A stretch of 64,000 bases of DNA from Saccharothrix sp. NRRL B-16314 (GCF_000716595.1 NZ_JNXC01000031.1:25944-89943); one strand, 5' to 3'. Counted from the stretch's first letter, positions 1-9,210 are shown. Notes: a model not told the origin generated them from the sequence alone. Made by a program: numbers and translations.

Positions 1-1
1 G

Positions 2-76
2 GCGTTCCTGCTGTCGAAGGAGGGCAAGGACGTCGACATCGCCGCCTCCGACCACACCGGGGAGGCCGCGCGGTGA
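2..76 (+). CDS. C-terminal end of an upstream gene (partial)
   Basis: The first 75 bases read as an open frame of 24 codons ending in TGA at 74-76. The stop overlaps the GTG start of the next gene (GTGA), so this is very probably the tail of an upstream gene in the same operon. The visible residues (ending SDHTGEAAR) are too few to name a family. The uronate-type reductase downstream suggests a sugar-acid catabolic enzyme, but that is only context. Confidence 0.6.
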   Translation, partial: AFLLSKEGKDVDIAASDHTGEAAR

Positions 77-1425
77 GCCGGCCCCGGCTGTCCGCCGCAC
101 GCCTGCCCGAGCGGTTCGCGGCCGACCTGCCCCGCGCGGCGGTCGGCATCGTCCACATCGGACTGGGCGCGTTCCACCGGGCGCACCAGGCGGTGCTGAC
201 GCAGGAGGCCGTGCGGGTGTCGCCGGGGCCGTGGGGCATCTGCGCGGTGGCGCAGCGCAACGCGCGGTTGCGCGACGCGCTGGTCGAGCAGGACCACCTG
301 TTCACCGTCACCGAGCGGGGCGACCGCGACGACCGGTTGCGCGTGGTCGGCAGCGTGCGGGAGGTGCTGCTGGCCGTCGAGCAGCCCGACCGGCTGGCGA
401 CCGTGCTGTCCGAACCGGACACCCGGGTGGTGACGCTGACAGTCACCGAGGCCGGGTACCGGCACGACCCGGCCACCGGGCGGTTGCGCGCCGACGACCC
501 GGACGTGGCGGCCGATTTGGCGGGCGGACCACCGCGCACGCCGGTCGGGCAGCTCGTCGGCGGGCTGCGTCGCCGCCGTGAGCGCGGGCACCCCGGCGTG
601 ACCGTCGTGTCGTGCGACAACCTGCCCGACAACGGCCACCTGGTCGGTGGCCTGGTGCGCGAGTTCTGCGCCCGGCGCGGCGAGGACGACCTCGTCGACT
701 GGGTGGACGAGCACGTGCGGTTCCCGTCCAGCGTGGTGGACCAGATCGTGCCCGCGACCACCGAGGACGACATCGAGCGCGTCGCGGAGGCGCTGGGGCT
801 GGAGGACCGCGCCGCGGTGGTCGGCGAACCGCACCGCAAGTGGGTGCTGGAGGACTCCTTCGCCGCCGGACGCCCGGCCTGGGACGAGGTGGGCGCGGAA
901 CTGGTGACCGACATCGCGCCGCGCCAGGCCGCGAAGCTGCGCCTCGTCAACGGCACGCACTCGGCACTGGCCCACCTCGGGCTGCTCGCCGGGTGCACGA
1001 GCACCGCGGACGCGCTCGCGCGCCCCGAGTTCGCGCACTACGCCGAGCGCCTGCTGCGCACCGAGACAGGTCCCTCGCTGCGCCGCTTCGGCACGTGTCC
1101 GGACGAACGGGCGGTCGAGGCGCTGCTCACCCGGCTGGCCAACCCGCGGATCGCCCACCGGCTCGACCAGATCGCCACCGACGCCCAGCGCAAGCTGCCG
1201 CAACGCCTGCTCGACCCGGCGGTGGACCTGCTGGTGGCGGGCGTCGAGCCGCGCCTGATCTGCGTGGCCGTCGCCGGTTTCCTGCACCAGCAGAACTTCC
1301 GCGTGATGACCCTGCCGCTCCCCCTGCGCCAGTCGCGCGTGTTCCGCACGCTGCTGGCCGACGCGGTGCGCCGGATCGACAACGACGGGGTGACCGCCAC
1401 CCTGCGCGGGATCGGGAGGAGCTGA
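73..1425 (+). CDS. Mannitol dehydrogenase / fructuronate reductase family protein
   Basis: A 450-residue polyol/uronate NAD-dependent dehydrogenase. Near residue 27 it carries the family's N-terminal nucleotide-binding signature (IVHIGLGAFHRAHQA), and further on KLRLVNGTHSALAHLG, which contains the helix with the catalytic Lys-Asn-His of this family. Relatives reduce D-fructuronate to D-mannonate or oxidise mannitol, and length and layout fit UxuB-like enzymes. The GTG start at 73 overlaps the stop of the partial upstream gene, and its own stop abuts the ATG of the SDR gene, so the three look co-transcribed. The exact substrate cannot be read from sequence; a role in uronate or polyol catabolism is inferred. 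Confidence 0.8.
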   Translation: MSRPRLSAARLPERFAADLPRAAVGIVHIGLGAFHRAHQAVLTQEAVRVSPGPWGICAVAQRNARLRDALVEQDHLFTVTERGDRDDRLRVVGSVREVLLAVEQPDRLATVLSEPDTRVVTLTVTEAGYRHDPATGRLRADDPDVAADLAGGPPRTPVGQLVGGLRRRRERGHPGVTVVSCDNLPDNGHLVGGLVREFCARRGEDDLVDWVDEHVRFPSSVVDQIVPATTEDDIERVAEALGLEDRAAVVGEPHRKWVLEDSFAAGRPAWDEVGAELVTDIAPRQAAKLRLVNGTHSALAHLGLLAGCTSTADALARPEFAHYAERLLRTETGPSLRRFGTCPDERAVEALLTRLANPRIAHRLDQIATDAQRKLPQRLLDPAVDLLVAGVEPRLICVAVAGFLHQQNFRVMTLPLPLRQSRVFRTLLADAVRRIDNDGVTATLRGIGRS

Positions 1426-2190
1426 ATGGACCTGCACGACACCGTCGCCGTCGTCACCGGCGGCGGCACCGGCATCGGCCGGGCCACCGCGCTCGCGCTG
1501 GTCGGCGGGGGTTGCCGCGAGGTCGTGGTGACGTACTCGCGGTCCGAGGACGACGCGGAAGCGGCCGTGGCGGAGCTGACCGCGGTGGGGTGCGAGGCCG
1601 TCGCCGAACGCGTCGACGTGGCCGACGAAGGGCAGGTGCGGGCGCTGGCCGATCGGGTGCGGGCGAGGTTCGGGCGGGTCGACGTGCTGGTCAACAACGC
1701 GGGGACCACGCGGGCCGTGCCGCACGCCGACCTCGACGCCCTCACCGACGACGTGTTCCACCACGTGCTCGACGTGAACGTGGTCGGCCCGCTCCGCGTC
1801 ACCCGCGCGTTCGCCGACGACCTGCGGGCGGCCCGCGGCGCGGTGGTCAACGTCGCGTCCATCTCCGGCTACCGCGCCGGCGGGTCGTCCATCGCCTACG
1901 GGGTGAGCAAAGCCGCCCTGCTGCAACTGACCCGCAACCTCGCCGTGGCCCTCGCGCCGGACGTGCGGGTCAACTCCGTCGCCCCCGGCACCGTGGCCAC
2001 GCGCTGGCAGACGTCGCTGCACGGCGAGGCGGGTTTCGCGGAGCGGGCGGAGGCCGAGCGGCGGACCGTGCCGCTGCACCGCACCGCCGAGCCCCGGCAC
2101 GTGGCGCAGGCGGTGCTGGGGCTGCTGACCATGGACCTCGTCACCGGTGAGGCCGTCATCGTCGACGGCGGCAAGCACGTCGTGTACTAG
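1426..2190 (+). CDS. Short-chain dehydrogenase/reductase (SDR)
   Basis: A 254-residue classical SDR. It has the Rossmann glycine motif TGGGTGIGRA near residue 11, the NNAG motif near residue 90, a catalytic Ser (VASIS region) and YGVSK active site, and the C-terminal IVDGG typical of FabG-like enzymes. It starts directly after the stop of the mannitol-dehydrogenase-type gene and probably serves the same sugar-acid pathway, interconverting a keto and a hydroxy sugar acid. The substrate is not determinable. It converges on the sigma-factor gene on the other strand. Confidence 0.8.
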   Translation: MDLHDTVAVVTGGGTGIGRATALALVGGGCREVVVTYSRSEDDAEAAVAELTAVGCEAVAERVDVADEGQVRALADRVRARFGRVDVLVNNAGTTRAVPHADLDALTDDVFHHVLDVNVVGPLRVTRAFADDLRAARGAVVNVASISGYRAGGSSIAYGVSKAALLQLTRNLAVALAPDVRVNSVAPGTVATRWQTSLHGEAGFAERAEAERRTVPLHRTAEPRHVAQAVLGLLTMDLVTGEAVIVDGGKHVVY

Positions 2191-2223
2191 CCGCCCCACC
2201 TCCCGGTGCGCTGTCGCCGGTGC

Positions 2224-2355
2224 GGGTCGGACCGGCAGGTTCTCGGGCAGGAAGGGCACCACTCCCCGGCCGAGGCCGTACTCGGCGTGCAGGGTCTGCT
2301 CGAACGCCATGGCGAGGTGGTGCTCGCCGTACGCGTTGGGCTGGTAGGTGCCTCG
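2224..2355 (-). pseudogene. Possible C-terminal remnant of a GDSL/SGNH-type hydrolase
   Basis: On the minus strand, directly behind the sigma-factor stop and in the same frame, about 40 codons read YQPNAYGEHHLAMAF followed by EYGLGRGVVPFLPENLPV. This resembles the 'HPNxxGH' catalytic C-terminal block of secreted GDSL/SGNH hydrolases (here QPNAYGEHH). There is no start codon or N-terminal domain, so it looks like a decayed gene end. Assignment rests on one short motif. Confidence 0.3.
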
Positions 2356-2364
2356 ACGGCCTGA

Positions 2365-3261
2365 TCAGCGGGTCACGGCGGTCTCCTGCTCCACGCGCGA
2401 GAGCTTCTCCGGGTTCCGCACGTAGTACACCCCGTTGATCAGGCCGTGCTCGATCCGCATCGCCAGGACGCCGTCGATCTCGCCGTCCAGCCGCATGATC
2501 AGGGCCGGGCAGCCGTTGACCTGCACCTGCTCGAACGAGATCCGGGCGCTGAACTTGGTGATCCCGCCGGCCAGCACGCGAGCCGCCCGGTCCGCGCCCA
2601 GGACGGGCTTCGGCATGGCCTGCTTGACGCCGCCGCCGTCGCTCAGCATGACGACGTCCGGGGCGAGGATGTCGATCAGGCCCTGGAGGTCACCGGTCTT
2701 GACCGCCCGTTGGAAGGCGTCGAGCGCCGCTCTGGTCTCGGCCGGTGACGCGATGTCGCGCGGTCGGCGCGCGGCGACGTGCGCCCGTGCCCGGTGCGCG
2801 ATCTGGCGGACCGCGGCGGGCGTCTTGTCGACGGCCTGCGCGATCTCGTCGTAGTCGAGGTCGAACACCTCGCGCAGCACGAACACCGCCCGCTCGACCG
2901 GCGCCAGCGTCTCCAGCACCAGCAGCATCGCCATCGAGACGCTGTCCGCCAGCTCGACGTCCTCGGCCACGTCGGGCGCGGTGAGCAGCGGTTCGGGCAG
3001 CCACGGGCCGACGTACGACTCCTTGCGCCGGCCGAGCGTGCGCAGCCGGTTGAGCGCCTGACGTGTGGTGATGCGGACCAGGTACGCGCGCTGGTCGCGG
3101 ACCGCGCCGAGGTCGACGCCGGCCCAGCGCAGCCACGTCTCCTGGAGGACGTCCTCCGCGTCCGCCGCCGAGCCCAGCATCTCGTAGGCGACGGTGAAGA
3201 GCAGGTTGCGGTGGGTGACGAACGCCTCGGTGGCGGGGTCCGGACGGCTTTCCTCGCTCAT
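2365..3261 (-). CDS. ECF41-type (SigJ-like) RNA polymerase sigma factor with SnoaL-like C-domain
   Basis: A 298-residue ECF sigma factor. Region 2 is residues 12-80 (AYEMLGSAADAEDVLQETWL) and region 4 is about 110-165 with a helix-turn-helix (DEIAQAVDKTPAAVRQ). A SnoaL/NTF2-like C-terminal extension follows. The extension has DGGG near its start and NPEKL near its end, matching the DGGGK and NPDKL signatures of ECF41 factors, in which the domain regulates activity in place of an anti-sigma factor. The ATG at 3261 follows an AGGAG ribosome site about 10 nt upstream; a longer frame exists but has no better start. ECF41 genes usually sit beside a small oxidoreductase or decarboxylase partner; the only candidate here is the convergent SDR. 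Confidence 0.85.
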   Translation of the reverse strand: MSEESRPDPATEAFVTHRNLLFTVAYEMLGSAADAEDVLQETWLRWAGVDLGAVRDQRAYLVRITTRQALNRLRTLGRRKESYVGPWLPEPLLTAPDVAEDVELADSVSMAMLLVLETLAPVERAVFVLREVFDLDYDEIAQAVDKTPAAVRQIAHRARAHVAARRPRDIASPAETRAALDAFQRAVKTGDLQGLIDILAPDVVMLSDGGGVKQAMPKPVLGADRAARVLAGGITKFSARISFEQVQVNGCPALIMRLDGEIDGVLAMRIEHGLINGVYYVRNPEKLSRVEQETAVTR

Positions 3262-3433
3262 GCCCGGGTGGCTCCTGTCTGGTCGCTTCCGTCTGTCCCC
3301 CACTGGACACCGGCCACCACCATTCTGTGACACCGCGGGCAGGTCCCACCGAACGCCGCCGGGACCGCCTCCCGGACCGGGCTCGTCCGTCCCGGAACCT
3401 CGCCGTCGAGCACGTCTACGGCGGCCGGCCTGC

Positions 3434-4492
3434 TCAGCGCGGCACGGGGAGGTCGAGTTTCTGCCGCAGCTCCGCCAACCCTCCCGTGCGAGGTTCGTCC
3501 CGGCTGTCCTCGACGTGGACGTAGAGCGCGAGGACGAGCCGGCGGGCGCGCTCGTACCGTTCGTCGCTCCACGTCTTCAGGCGCTCCAGGCCCGCGTGCA
3601 CCGGTTCGAAGTCCGCCGGGAACAGGTTGAAGCCGACGTCGACCAGCGAAGGACTGCTGATCTCCTTCTGGTACATGGCGGACTCGAACGGCTGCCGCAC
3701 CACGTCGCCCTCGCTCACGCCGGCGGCTTCCACCTGGTCGTAGACGAGGTCGAGGCCGAGGGCGTCGCCGGCCAGCAGCTCGCCGAACCGCAGGGCGATC
3801 CAGGGGTACAGGCCCTTGTCGCCGTCCCTGGCCGGGTGGGACTCGCGGTGCGCGCGTTGGAGCACGGTGGCCGCCTCGTTCCTCTTGCCCTGCCCGATCA
3901 GCACGTGGCCTTCGAGGTAACGCGCATAGTCCGCGGACACGTCACCGGACATCTTTTTCACGTCCGTCAACAGCTTCAGGGCCGCGGTCTCTTCTCCGCT
4001 CTGGAGCAGCAGGTTGCCGAGCAGGAGACAGGCCACGGCCCGCGTCCCCGCGTCGTTGTCGACCTCGACGGCCTCCTCGAACCCGGTCCGGGCGGTGGCC
4101 GGATCACCGGTGAGTTGCGCCGCGAGGTTCCGCAGGAGCACCTCGCCGGAGGTCGAGGACGAGTAGTCCCCGAAGGCCGGGGTGAGCATCACCGCGGCCA
4201 ACGGGCCCAGCCACGGATCTTCTCCCGCGGCCACCTGCTCCAGCCACGTCCGGCAGGCGCCGTCGAGCCCACCCTCCCGGAGTTCCAGGCCTGCCAACGC
4301 CATCGCCGCATGACCGGACGAGGCGGTGCGGCCCGCGCCGGCGAGCGTGGTCAGCAGCGCCCGCGCTGCCGGGAGGTCACCTGCCCGGTACGCCGCCAGC
4401 CCGCGCTCGACCTCGTCCGGCACCGGGCTCACGGGATCCGGGGGAAGTGGGAGCGCGCTGCCGTCGGGGCCGAGAAGGGAACGGTCGGTCAT
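3434..4492 (-). CDS. TPR-like hypothetical protein
   Basis: About 352 residues, soluble, with no signal peptide or membrane segment. The middle is rich in paired Ala/Leu helices of TPR type (for example LLLGNLLLQSGEETAALKLL and YLEGHVLIGQGKRNEAATVL), suggesting four to six degenerate tetratricopeptide units used for protein contacts. The start is placed at ATG 4492 (MTDRSLL) because the 15 codons upstream look unlike a real N-terminus. No catalytic motif was seen. Function is unknown; it sits alone between the sigma factor and two small membrane/lipoprotein genes. Confidence 0.6.
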   Translation of the reverse strand: MTDRSLLGPDGSALPLPPDPVSPVPDEVERGLAAYRAGDLPAARALLTTLAGAGRTASSGHAAMALAGLELREGGLDGACRTWLEQVAAGEDPWLGPLAAVMLTPAFGDYSSSTSGEVLLRNLAAQLTGDPATARTGFEEAVEVDNDAGTRAVACLLLGNLLLQSGEETAALKLLTDVKKMSGDVSADYARYLEGHVLIGQGKRNEAATVLQRAHRESHPARDGDKGLYPWIALRFGELLAGDALGLDLVYDQVEAAGVSEGDVVRQPFESAMYQKEISSPSLVDVGFNLFPADFEPVHAGLERLKTWSDERYERARRLVLALYVHVEDSRDEPRTGGLAELRQKLDLPVPR

Positions 4493-4708
4493 GTCACTGC
4501 TTTCCCTCGAGGACGTTTCCAGGCGAGGGTGCCACAAGGGTCCGACAGTTCTCGCGAAAGCGCGAAGAAGGTCGATCTTCGTCGCATGCGTTCACCCAGG
4601 TCTCGGAAAACGTTGCAGGGCCACGGCACGCACGATCACGTCGCGCTCACGACGCTCCTGGATGGACGCACGACGCGGCTGCCCGCTCACCTGAGTGCCG
4701 TCGCAGTA

Positions 4709-5473
4709 CTAGGGCGACTGCCTGGCGCTTTGCCAGGTGGTGAAGGTGAAGGCGATGTGCTGCTCGGCCGCCGACGGGACGTGCGTGAGCGAGAGGGCGG
4801 CGAGGTTGCCCTGGTCGGTGCGAACGCACAGCGTTCCGCCGACACGCAGGTCGTACGCGTCGAGCAACACCTTCGACCACGCGTCGGCCGCGATGCGGGA
4901 ACACCGTTCGAAGTCGGAGCCCCCGCCGTCACCGGCGACCGCGAACCGGGGCGACCCGTGCGTCATGGCGTTCAGCTGCTGTCCGGTCGCGGACGGGCTG
5001 AGGTCGACGCCGGGGACGTCCTGGAACCTCGCCTGCCCGATGTCGAGGTCGATGCCCTGCGCGTTCGCCAGGTTGGTGAACCCCTCGGCGACGATCGGCG
5101 GCTCGTCGGTCTGGGGGTCGAAGATCCGGATGCCGAACATGCCGAGGGACACGACGAGGAGGAGGCCGAACTCGACCGCTCTGCCGCGCCGGGCGAAGAA
5201 CCCCTCGCCGCCGTCCCGCTTGGTGATCGCGTGGTTCCCCAGCATGACCAACGCGGCCAGTGCCGCGAAGGCGCCCAGTGCCGCCGTGACGGTGTTCTTC
5301 CCGTGGGACTCGTACCACTGCGACAGTCCGCTCAGGTCGGCCGCGATCGCGATGGCCGCCGCCGCGGCGGCGAAGTAGATCGCGACTCTCCTCAGCGCCC
5401 GCATCGCGACCCCGCCGGAGGGACACGCGGTTCCCTCGGACCCCGTCACGGTCGTCTCGTCGGGCCGCGTCAC
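4709..5473 (-). CDS. Membrane-anchored protein with a C-terminal CVRTxxGNLA domain
   Basis: A 254-residue protein with three hydrophobic segments (about residues 29-46, 62-79 and 98-113), followed by an extracytoplasmic C-terminal half. That half contains FERC, then CVRTDQGNLAALSLTHV near residue 215. The same pattern (FDRC ... CVRTGEGNLAIL) ends the lipoprotein encoded just upstream, so the two genes share a homologous domain. The GTG start at 5473 overlaps the lipoprotein stop (GTGA), indicating translational coupling. Not assigned to a known family; two conserved Cys may pair. Confidence 0.6.
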   Translation of the reverse strand: MTRPDETTVTGSEGTACPSGGVAMRALRRVAIYFAAAAAAIAIAADLSGLSQWYESHGKNTVTAALGAFAALAALVMLGNHAITKRDGGEGFFARRGRAVEFGLLLVVSLGMFGIRIFDPQTDEPPIVAEGFTNLANAQGIDLDIGQARFQDVPGVDLSPSATGQQLNAMTHGSPRFAVAGDGGGSDFERCSRIAADAWSKVLLDAYDLRVGGTLCVRTDQGNLAALSLTHVPSAAEQHIAFTFTTWQSARQSP

Positions 5474-6042
5474 GGTTCGTACCGGATCGCGTAGGTCAGG
5501 TCGAGGCCCGGCCCGCCCTCGACCACGGGTGACTTCGGGTGGAGGATCGCCAGGTTGCCCTCACCGGTGCGCACGCAGAGCTCGCGGTCGCCCGCCTGCC
5601 GGTCGAGCCCGTCGACCTCGCGCAGGTAGTCGGTGTCGGCCAGGGCGGCGCAGCGGTCGAAGTCCTCCCTGCCGAGCCCGTCGACCCAGGCGACGCCGGC
5701 ACGGGGGTCCGAGGACGTCACGACCAGCCGCCCCGGGAGCATCACGGACACGTCGGCGCCCGGGTCCCGCGCCTGCCGGGTGGTGCGCCCGCAGTCCATG
5801 TCCAGGCCCAGCCCGAACTTCAGCGGCAGCCCGCTCCGGCGCACCGGACCCTTGTTCCGGTTCTCGACGCAGGCGTCGTCGGTGGGTCCAGCGTTCGGGG
5901 GCGCGGTCGAGGAGGAGGCAGGTGCGGTGGTCGAGGGCGGGGTCGTCGCCGTCGGTGAGGCGGACTCCGCCGGGGCTCCGCAGCCGACTAGGGCAACCAG
6001 GGCACAGCACAGCACGAGATCGCGGGGCGGCCGGTTCGTCAC
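5470..6042 (-). CDS. Lipoprotein with CVRTxxGNLA domain
   Basis: A 190-residue secreted lipoprotein: short charged N-terminus, hydrophobic stretch, lipobox LVGC near residue 21, then a Thr/Ser/Pro-rich linker (residues 25-52) and a globular domain. The domain ends in FDRCAALADTDY ... CVRTGEGNLAILHPKSP, shared with the downstream membrane protein. The pair probably acts together at the outer face of the membrane. Function unknown; sensing or cell-envelope binding is possible but unsupported. Confidence 0.65.
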   Translation of the reverse strand: MTNRPPRDLVLCCALVALVGCGAPAESASPTATTPPSTTAPASSSTAPPNAGPTDDACVENRNKGPVRRSGLPLKFGLGLDMDCGRTTRQARDPGADVSVMLPGRLVVTSSDPRAGVAWVDGLGREDFDRCAALADTDYLREVDGLDRQAGDRELCVRTGEGNLAILHPKSPVVEGGPGLDLTYAIRYEP

Positions 6043-6096
6043 CTCCGCAGAGTATCGAATTGATCACTGTCCGTGCATGATTTCGCGGCGCGTCGC

Positions 6097-7017
6097 TCAG
6101 CCTTCCTTGGCCGCGTCACGCACCCGGCAGCACAGTTCCTGCGTGCGCAACGCGTCGGCGTAGTCGCACACCAGCCGGCTCGGGTCCTGCTCCCGCACCG
6201 CGGCGAGGAACCGCTCGTCGGCGATGACGAGCGGGTCGCGGCCGATCGGGGTCTCGTGGCTGCCGTCGGCGTCCTCGCGGCGCAGCACCTTGTTCGTCAG
6301 CGTCAGCTTGCGGCCCTCGCAGTGGAACTCGATGCCGGCGTCCACCGTGGCGTGCAGGACGCAGGTCGCGGTGAACACGGCCAGCGGCCCCGAGTCGAAC
6401 GCGAGGGTGGCGGCGCTGACGGTGGCCACGTCCAGGTCCGGGTGGTCGGGATCGGGCGAGTGCCGCGCGACGGCGTGGACCACGTCGGCCTCACCGAGCA
6501 GGAAGCGGGCCAGGTCGTACAGGTGGGTGGCCTGTTCCACCACCTGTCCCCCGCTCTCCGCCTCGACCCGCCACCACGGCACCGGCGGGACGAGGCCGTG
6601 CCAGGCGGCGCGCACCAGGTGCGGCGGCGTCTCGGCGAGCATCCGGCGCAGCTCCGGCAGGACCTCGAGACCACGCCAGTAGTAGCCGACGCCGACGATC
6701 AGTCCACTGTGGATGGAAGCGGCGATGCGGCGCGGCACGTCGAGGTCGTTGCCGATCGGCTTCTCGACGTAGAACGGGACGCCGCGGTCGATGAGCGCGT
6801 GCTCGATGTCGCCGTGGGCGTGCGGCGGCACGCAGACCCAGGCCGCGTCCACGTCCTCGTGCGCCAGCAAGTCCGCCGTGTCACGGTACGCACGACCACC
6901 CCAGGGGACCGACGCGCCGGACCGGCTCACGTGGCCGACGATCTCGGCGCCCAGTCCCGTCAACGCCGCCGCGTGCCGTCCGGCGATGTAGCCGGTGCCG
7001 ATCAACGCCACCTTCAC
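6097..7017 (-). CDS. Gfo/Idh/MocA family oxidoreductase
   Basis: A 306-residue NAD(P)-dependent sugar oxidoreductase. It has an N-terminal Rossmann fold (VALIGTGYIAGRHAAAL) and the family Lys motif EKPIG near residue 95, followed by the C-terminal alpha/beta domain. The GTG start overlaps the stop of the alpha-galactosidase gene (GTGA), so it is the last gene of the leftward sugar operon. Family members oxidise or reduce free sugars or NAD-linked inositol or galactose derivatives. With a GH36 enzyme upstream, a role in handling the released hexose or its polyol partner is likely. Confidence 0.8.
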   Translation of the reverse strand: MKVALIGTGYIAGRHAAALTGLGAEIVGHVSRSGASVPWGGRAYRDTADLLAHEDVDAAWVCVPPHAHGDIEHALIDRGVPFYVEKPIGNDLDVPRRIAASIHSGLIVGVGYYWRGLEVLPELRRMLAETPPHLVRAAWHGLVPPVPWWRVEAESGGQVVEQATHLYDLARFLLGEADVVHAVARHSPDPDHPDLDVATVSAATLAFDSGPLAVFTATCVLHATVDAGIEFHCEGRKLTLTNKVLRREDADGSHETPIGRDPLVIADERFLAAVREQDPSRLVCDYADALRTQELCCRVRDAAKEG

Positions 7018-9164
7018 CGGTCCTCCTCCACGGCCTGCCAGAGCTCGACGCGGCTGCGCCAGTCCTCGGTGTGCCCGGGTGGCGGCGGTGGCGGGAACGC
7101 CGAGGACAGGCCCACCGCCATCAGCGCGGCCCCGGTGGTGATCACCCCGTCGTGCTCACGCCGGTAGTGCCGCTCGGCGTCCAGCCCGCGCAGCCTGATC
7201 CGGCGCGGACCTTCGCCCGCGACACCGCGCACCTGGTAGACGAACACCACCGTCTCGCCGCGGTCACGGGACACGTACTGCACGGCGCACGGCTCGTGGT
7301 CGGACGGCGCGACCAGCCAGTGCTGGTCACCGTCCTGGATCGTCGGCCGCAGCCGCTTGTACTCGGCGATCAGCTCACGGGCCCGCTCACGGTCGCCCTC
7401 GCTCCACGCCAGGACGTCACCGGAGATGCCCAGCACGCCCTGCATGGCGACGTGGAAGCGGAAGTCCAGCGGGGTGGTGCGGCCGGTGGTCGGTTCCGGG
7501 GTGTCGGCCACCCACCCGACCATCGCCCTCGGCGCGTAGGCCCGGCTGAAGCCGTGCTGCATCCGCAGCCGGTCGCCCGGGTCGGTGTTGTCGCTGACCT
7601 GCGCCATGTCGGTCAGGCCGAGGATGCCGAGGTCCACCCGGCCGCCACCGCCCGCGCACGTCTCGATCATCAGGTCGGGGAACTCCGCGCGCAGCCGTGC
7701 GATCACCTCGTACACGCCCCGCACGTGGCGGACCCACACCTCGCGTCGCCGCTCCTGTGGCGCCTGCGGCCAGCCGACCTCGGTGTACGGGCGGTTGTGG
7801 TCCCACTTGACGAAGTCGATCCGGTGGTCCGTGAGCAGCGCGCGGAGCTGCGACAAGACAGCTTCCCGCACGTCCTGCCTGGCGAAGTTCAGCACGAGCT
7901 GGTTGCGCGACATCGTGGGTTCGCGGTCGGGGAGGTGCAGCACCCGGTCGGGGTGTGCCCGGAACAGGTCGCTGTCCGGGTTGACCATCTCCGGCTCCAG
8001 CCAGATCCCGAACCGCATGCCCAGCCGGTGCACCTCGTCGACGAGCTGCGCCAGCCCTTGCGGGAACTTCGCCGGGTCGACCGTCCAGTCGCCGAGGCCG
8101 GCGTGGTCGTCGTTGCGCGCGCCGAACCAGCCGTCGTCCACGACGAACAGCTCGACGCCGAGTTCGGCCGCCCGGGTGGCGAGCTCGATCTGGTGCCCGA
8201 CCTCCACGTCGAACGCCGTCGCCAGCCAGGTGTTGTAGTGCACCGGAGGCGGCGTGCGGCGGTGCCGGGCGGGCAGCACGTGCTCACGCTGGTAGCGGTG
8301 CAGCACGCGCGCCGCGCCGTCCAGGCCGTCGTCGGTGTAGCCGCAGGCGAGGGACGGCGTGCGGAAGTCCTCACCCGGTTCCAGGTGCCACGTGGAGTCG
8401 AACGGGTCGATGCCCGCGACCACGTGCAGCGCGTCGTTGCGCTCGGTCTCGAACACGATGGACCAGTTGCCGCTCCACGCCAGCGCGCCGAACCAGACCG
8501 GCCCGTCCTCGCCCGCCCGGGTGACGGCGAACCAGGGGTTGGCCTCGTGGCTGGTGAACCCGCGGCGACTGCCGACCACCACCTTGCCCGCCGCCAACTC
8601 GCGCCGGGTGAGCTGGTACTCGTCGCCCCACCGCCCGTTCAGCGTCCACGACTCGTAGCGGGCCGGTGGCAGGCCGAGCACCGCGCTCGCGACCCGTTCC
8701 AGCCGCAGCGGGCTCGTTCCGCGGTTGCGCACCCGCACGTCCCGCACGACGATGCCGTGCTCGGCGAGCACCGCGAACCGGTGCTCCACCACCAGACCGG
8801 CGTCCTCGAAGACCAGCGTGAGGACGTCGTCCTCGATCCGGTCCTCGCGCCAGGTCAGGCGGGACACCGACGATCCGTCCTCCCGTGCCACCACCAGGCC
8901 CGGTTCCTTGTACGCGCGGTCGCCGTACGTCGAGCAGGCGAGCGGGACGCCGTCCATGAAGTGGGCCTGCGACGGCCGGTTCCACGGCGTGTGCGGCAGG
9001 TACGAGTCACCGCCCAGGCCACCGCCGTCACCGCCCCAGTGGTCGAGCATCAACGCGCCGCCGTCCGCGACGGACAGCAGCATCGCGTTCCGGGCGGTCC
9101 TCAGCAGCCACGCCGGTCTTCCGGCGCAGGTGGTCCGCGTGACGGCAGGGGTGTCGGCAGGCAT
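7014..9164 (-). CDS. Alpha-galactosidase, GH36 family
   Basis: About 716 residues, normal for clan GH-D family 36. The N-terminal beta-sandwich is followed by a (beta/alpha)8 barrel with VVDDGWF and FGIWLEPEMVNPDSDL. The catalytic nucleophile Asp is in KWDHNR and the acid/base Asp in QVSDNTDPGD. The enzyme removes terminal alpha-1,6-galactose from raffinose-type sugars or related alpha-galactosides. ATG 9164 is chosen over upstream frames because AAGGAG sits 5 nt before it. No signal peptide is visible, so it acts in the cytoplasm on oligosaccharides imported by the ABC transporter of the same operon. Confidence 0.9.
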   Translation of the reverse strand: MPADTPAVTRTTCAGRPAWLLRTARNAMLLSVADGGALMLDHWGGDGGGLGGDSYLPHTPWNRPSQAHFMDGVPLACSTYGDRAYKEPGLVVAREDGSSVSRLTWREDRIEDDVLTLVFEDAGLVVEHRFAVLAEHGIVVRDVRVRNRGTSPLRLERVASAVLGLPPARYESWTLNGRWGDEYQLTRRELAAGKVVVGSRRGFTSHEANPWFAVTRAGEDGPVWFGALAWSGNWSIVFETERNDALHVVAGIDPFDSTWHLEPGEDFRTPSLACGYTDDGLDGAARVLHRYQREHVLPARHRRTPPPVHYNTWLATAFDVEVGHQIELATRAAELGVELFVVDDGWFGARNDDHAGLGDWTVDPAKFPQGLAQLVDEVHRLGMRFGIWLEPEMVNPDSDLFRAHPDRVLHLPDREPTMSRNQLVLNFARQDVREAVLSQLRALLTDHRIDFVKWDHNRPYTEVGWPQAPQERRREVWVRHVRGVYEVIARLRAEFPDLMIETCAGGGGRVDLGILGLTDMAQVSDNTDPGDRLRMQHGFSRAYAPRAMVGWVADTPEPTTGRTTPLDFRFHVAMQGVLGISGDVLAWSEGDRERARELIAEYKRLRPTIQDGDQHWLVAPSDHEPCAVQYVSRDRGETVVFVYQVRGVAGEGPRRIRLRGLDAERHYRREHDGVITTGAALMAVGLSSAFPPPPPPGHTEDWRSRVELWQAVEEDR

Positions 9165-9210
9165 CGCTCTCCTTGGGGTGATCGCCCGGGTCGAGAGGGA
9201 GGAACGCACG

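Noticed and set aside
4540..4570. Short inverted repeat (TCGCG-AAAG-CGCGA) between two hypothetical genes
   Set aside because: Only five base pairs; expected by chance in GC-rich DNA.
3194..5494. Very long open frame on the plus strand
   Set aside because: Antisense to well-supported minus-strand genes; Arg/Gly-rich composition typical of a GC-rich shadow frame, no domain.
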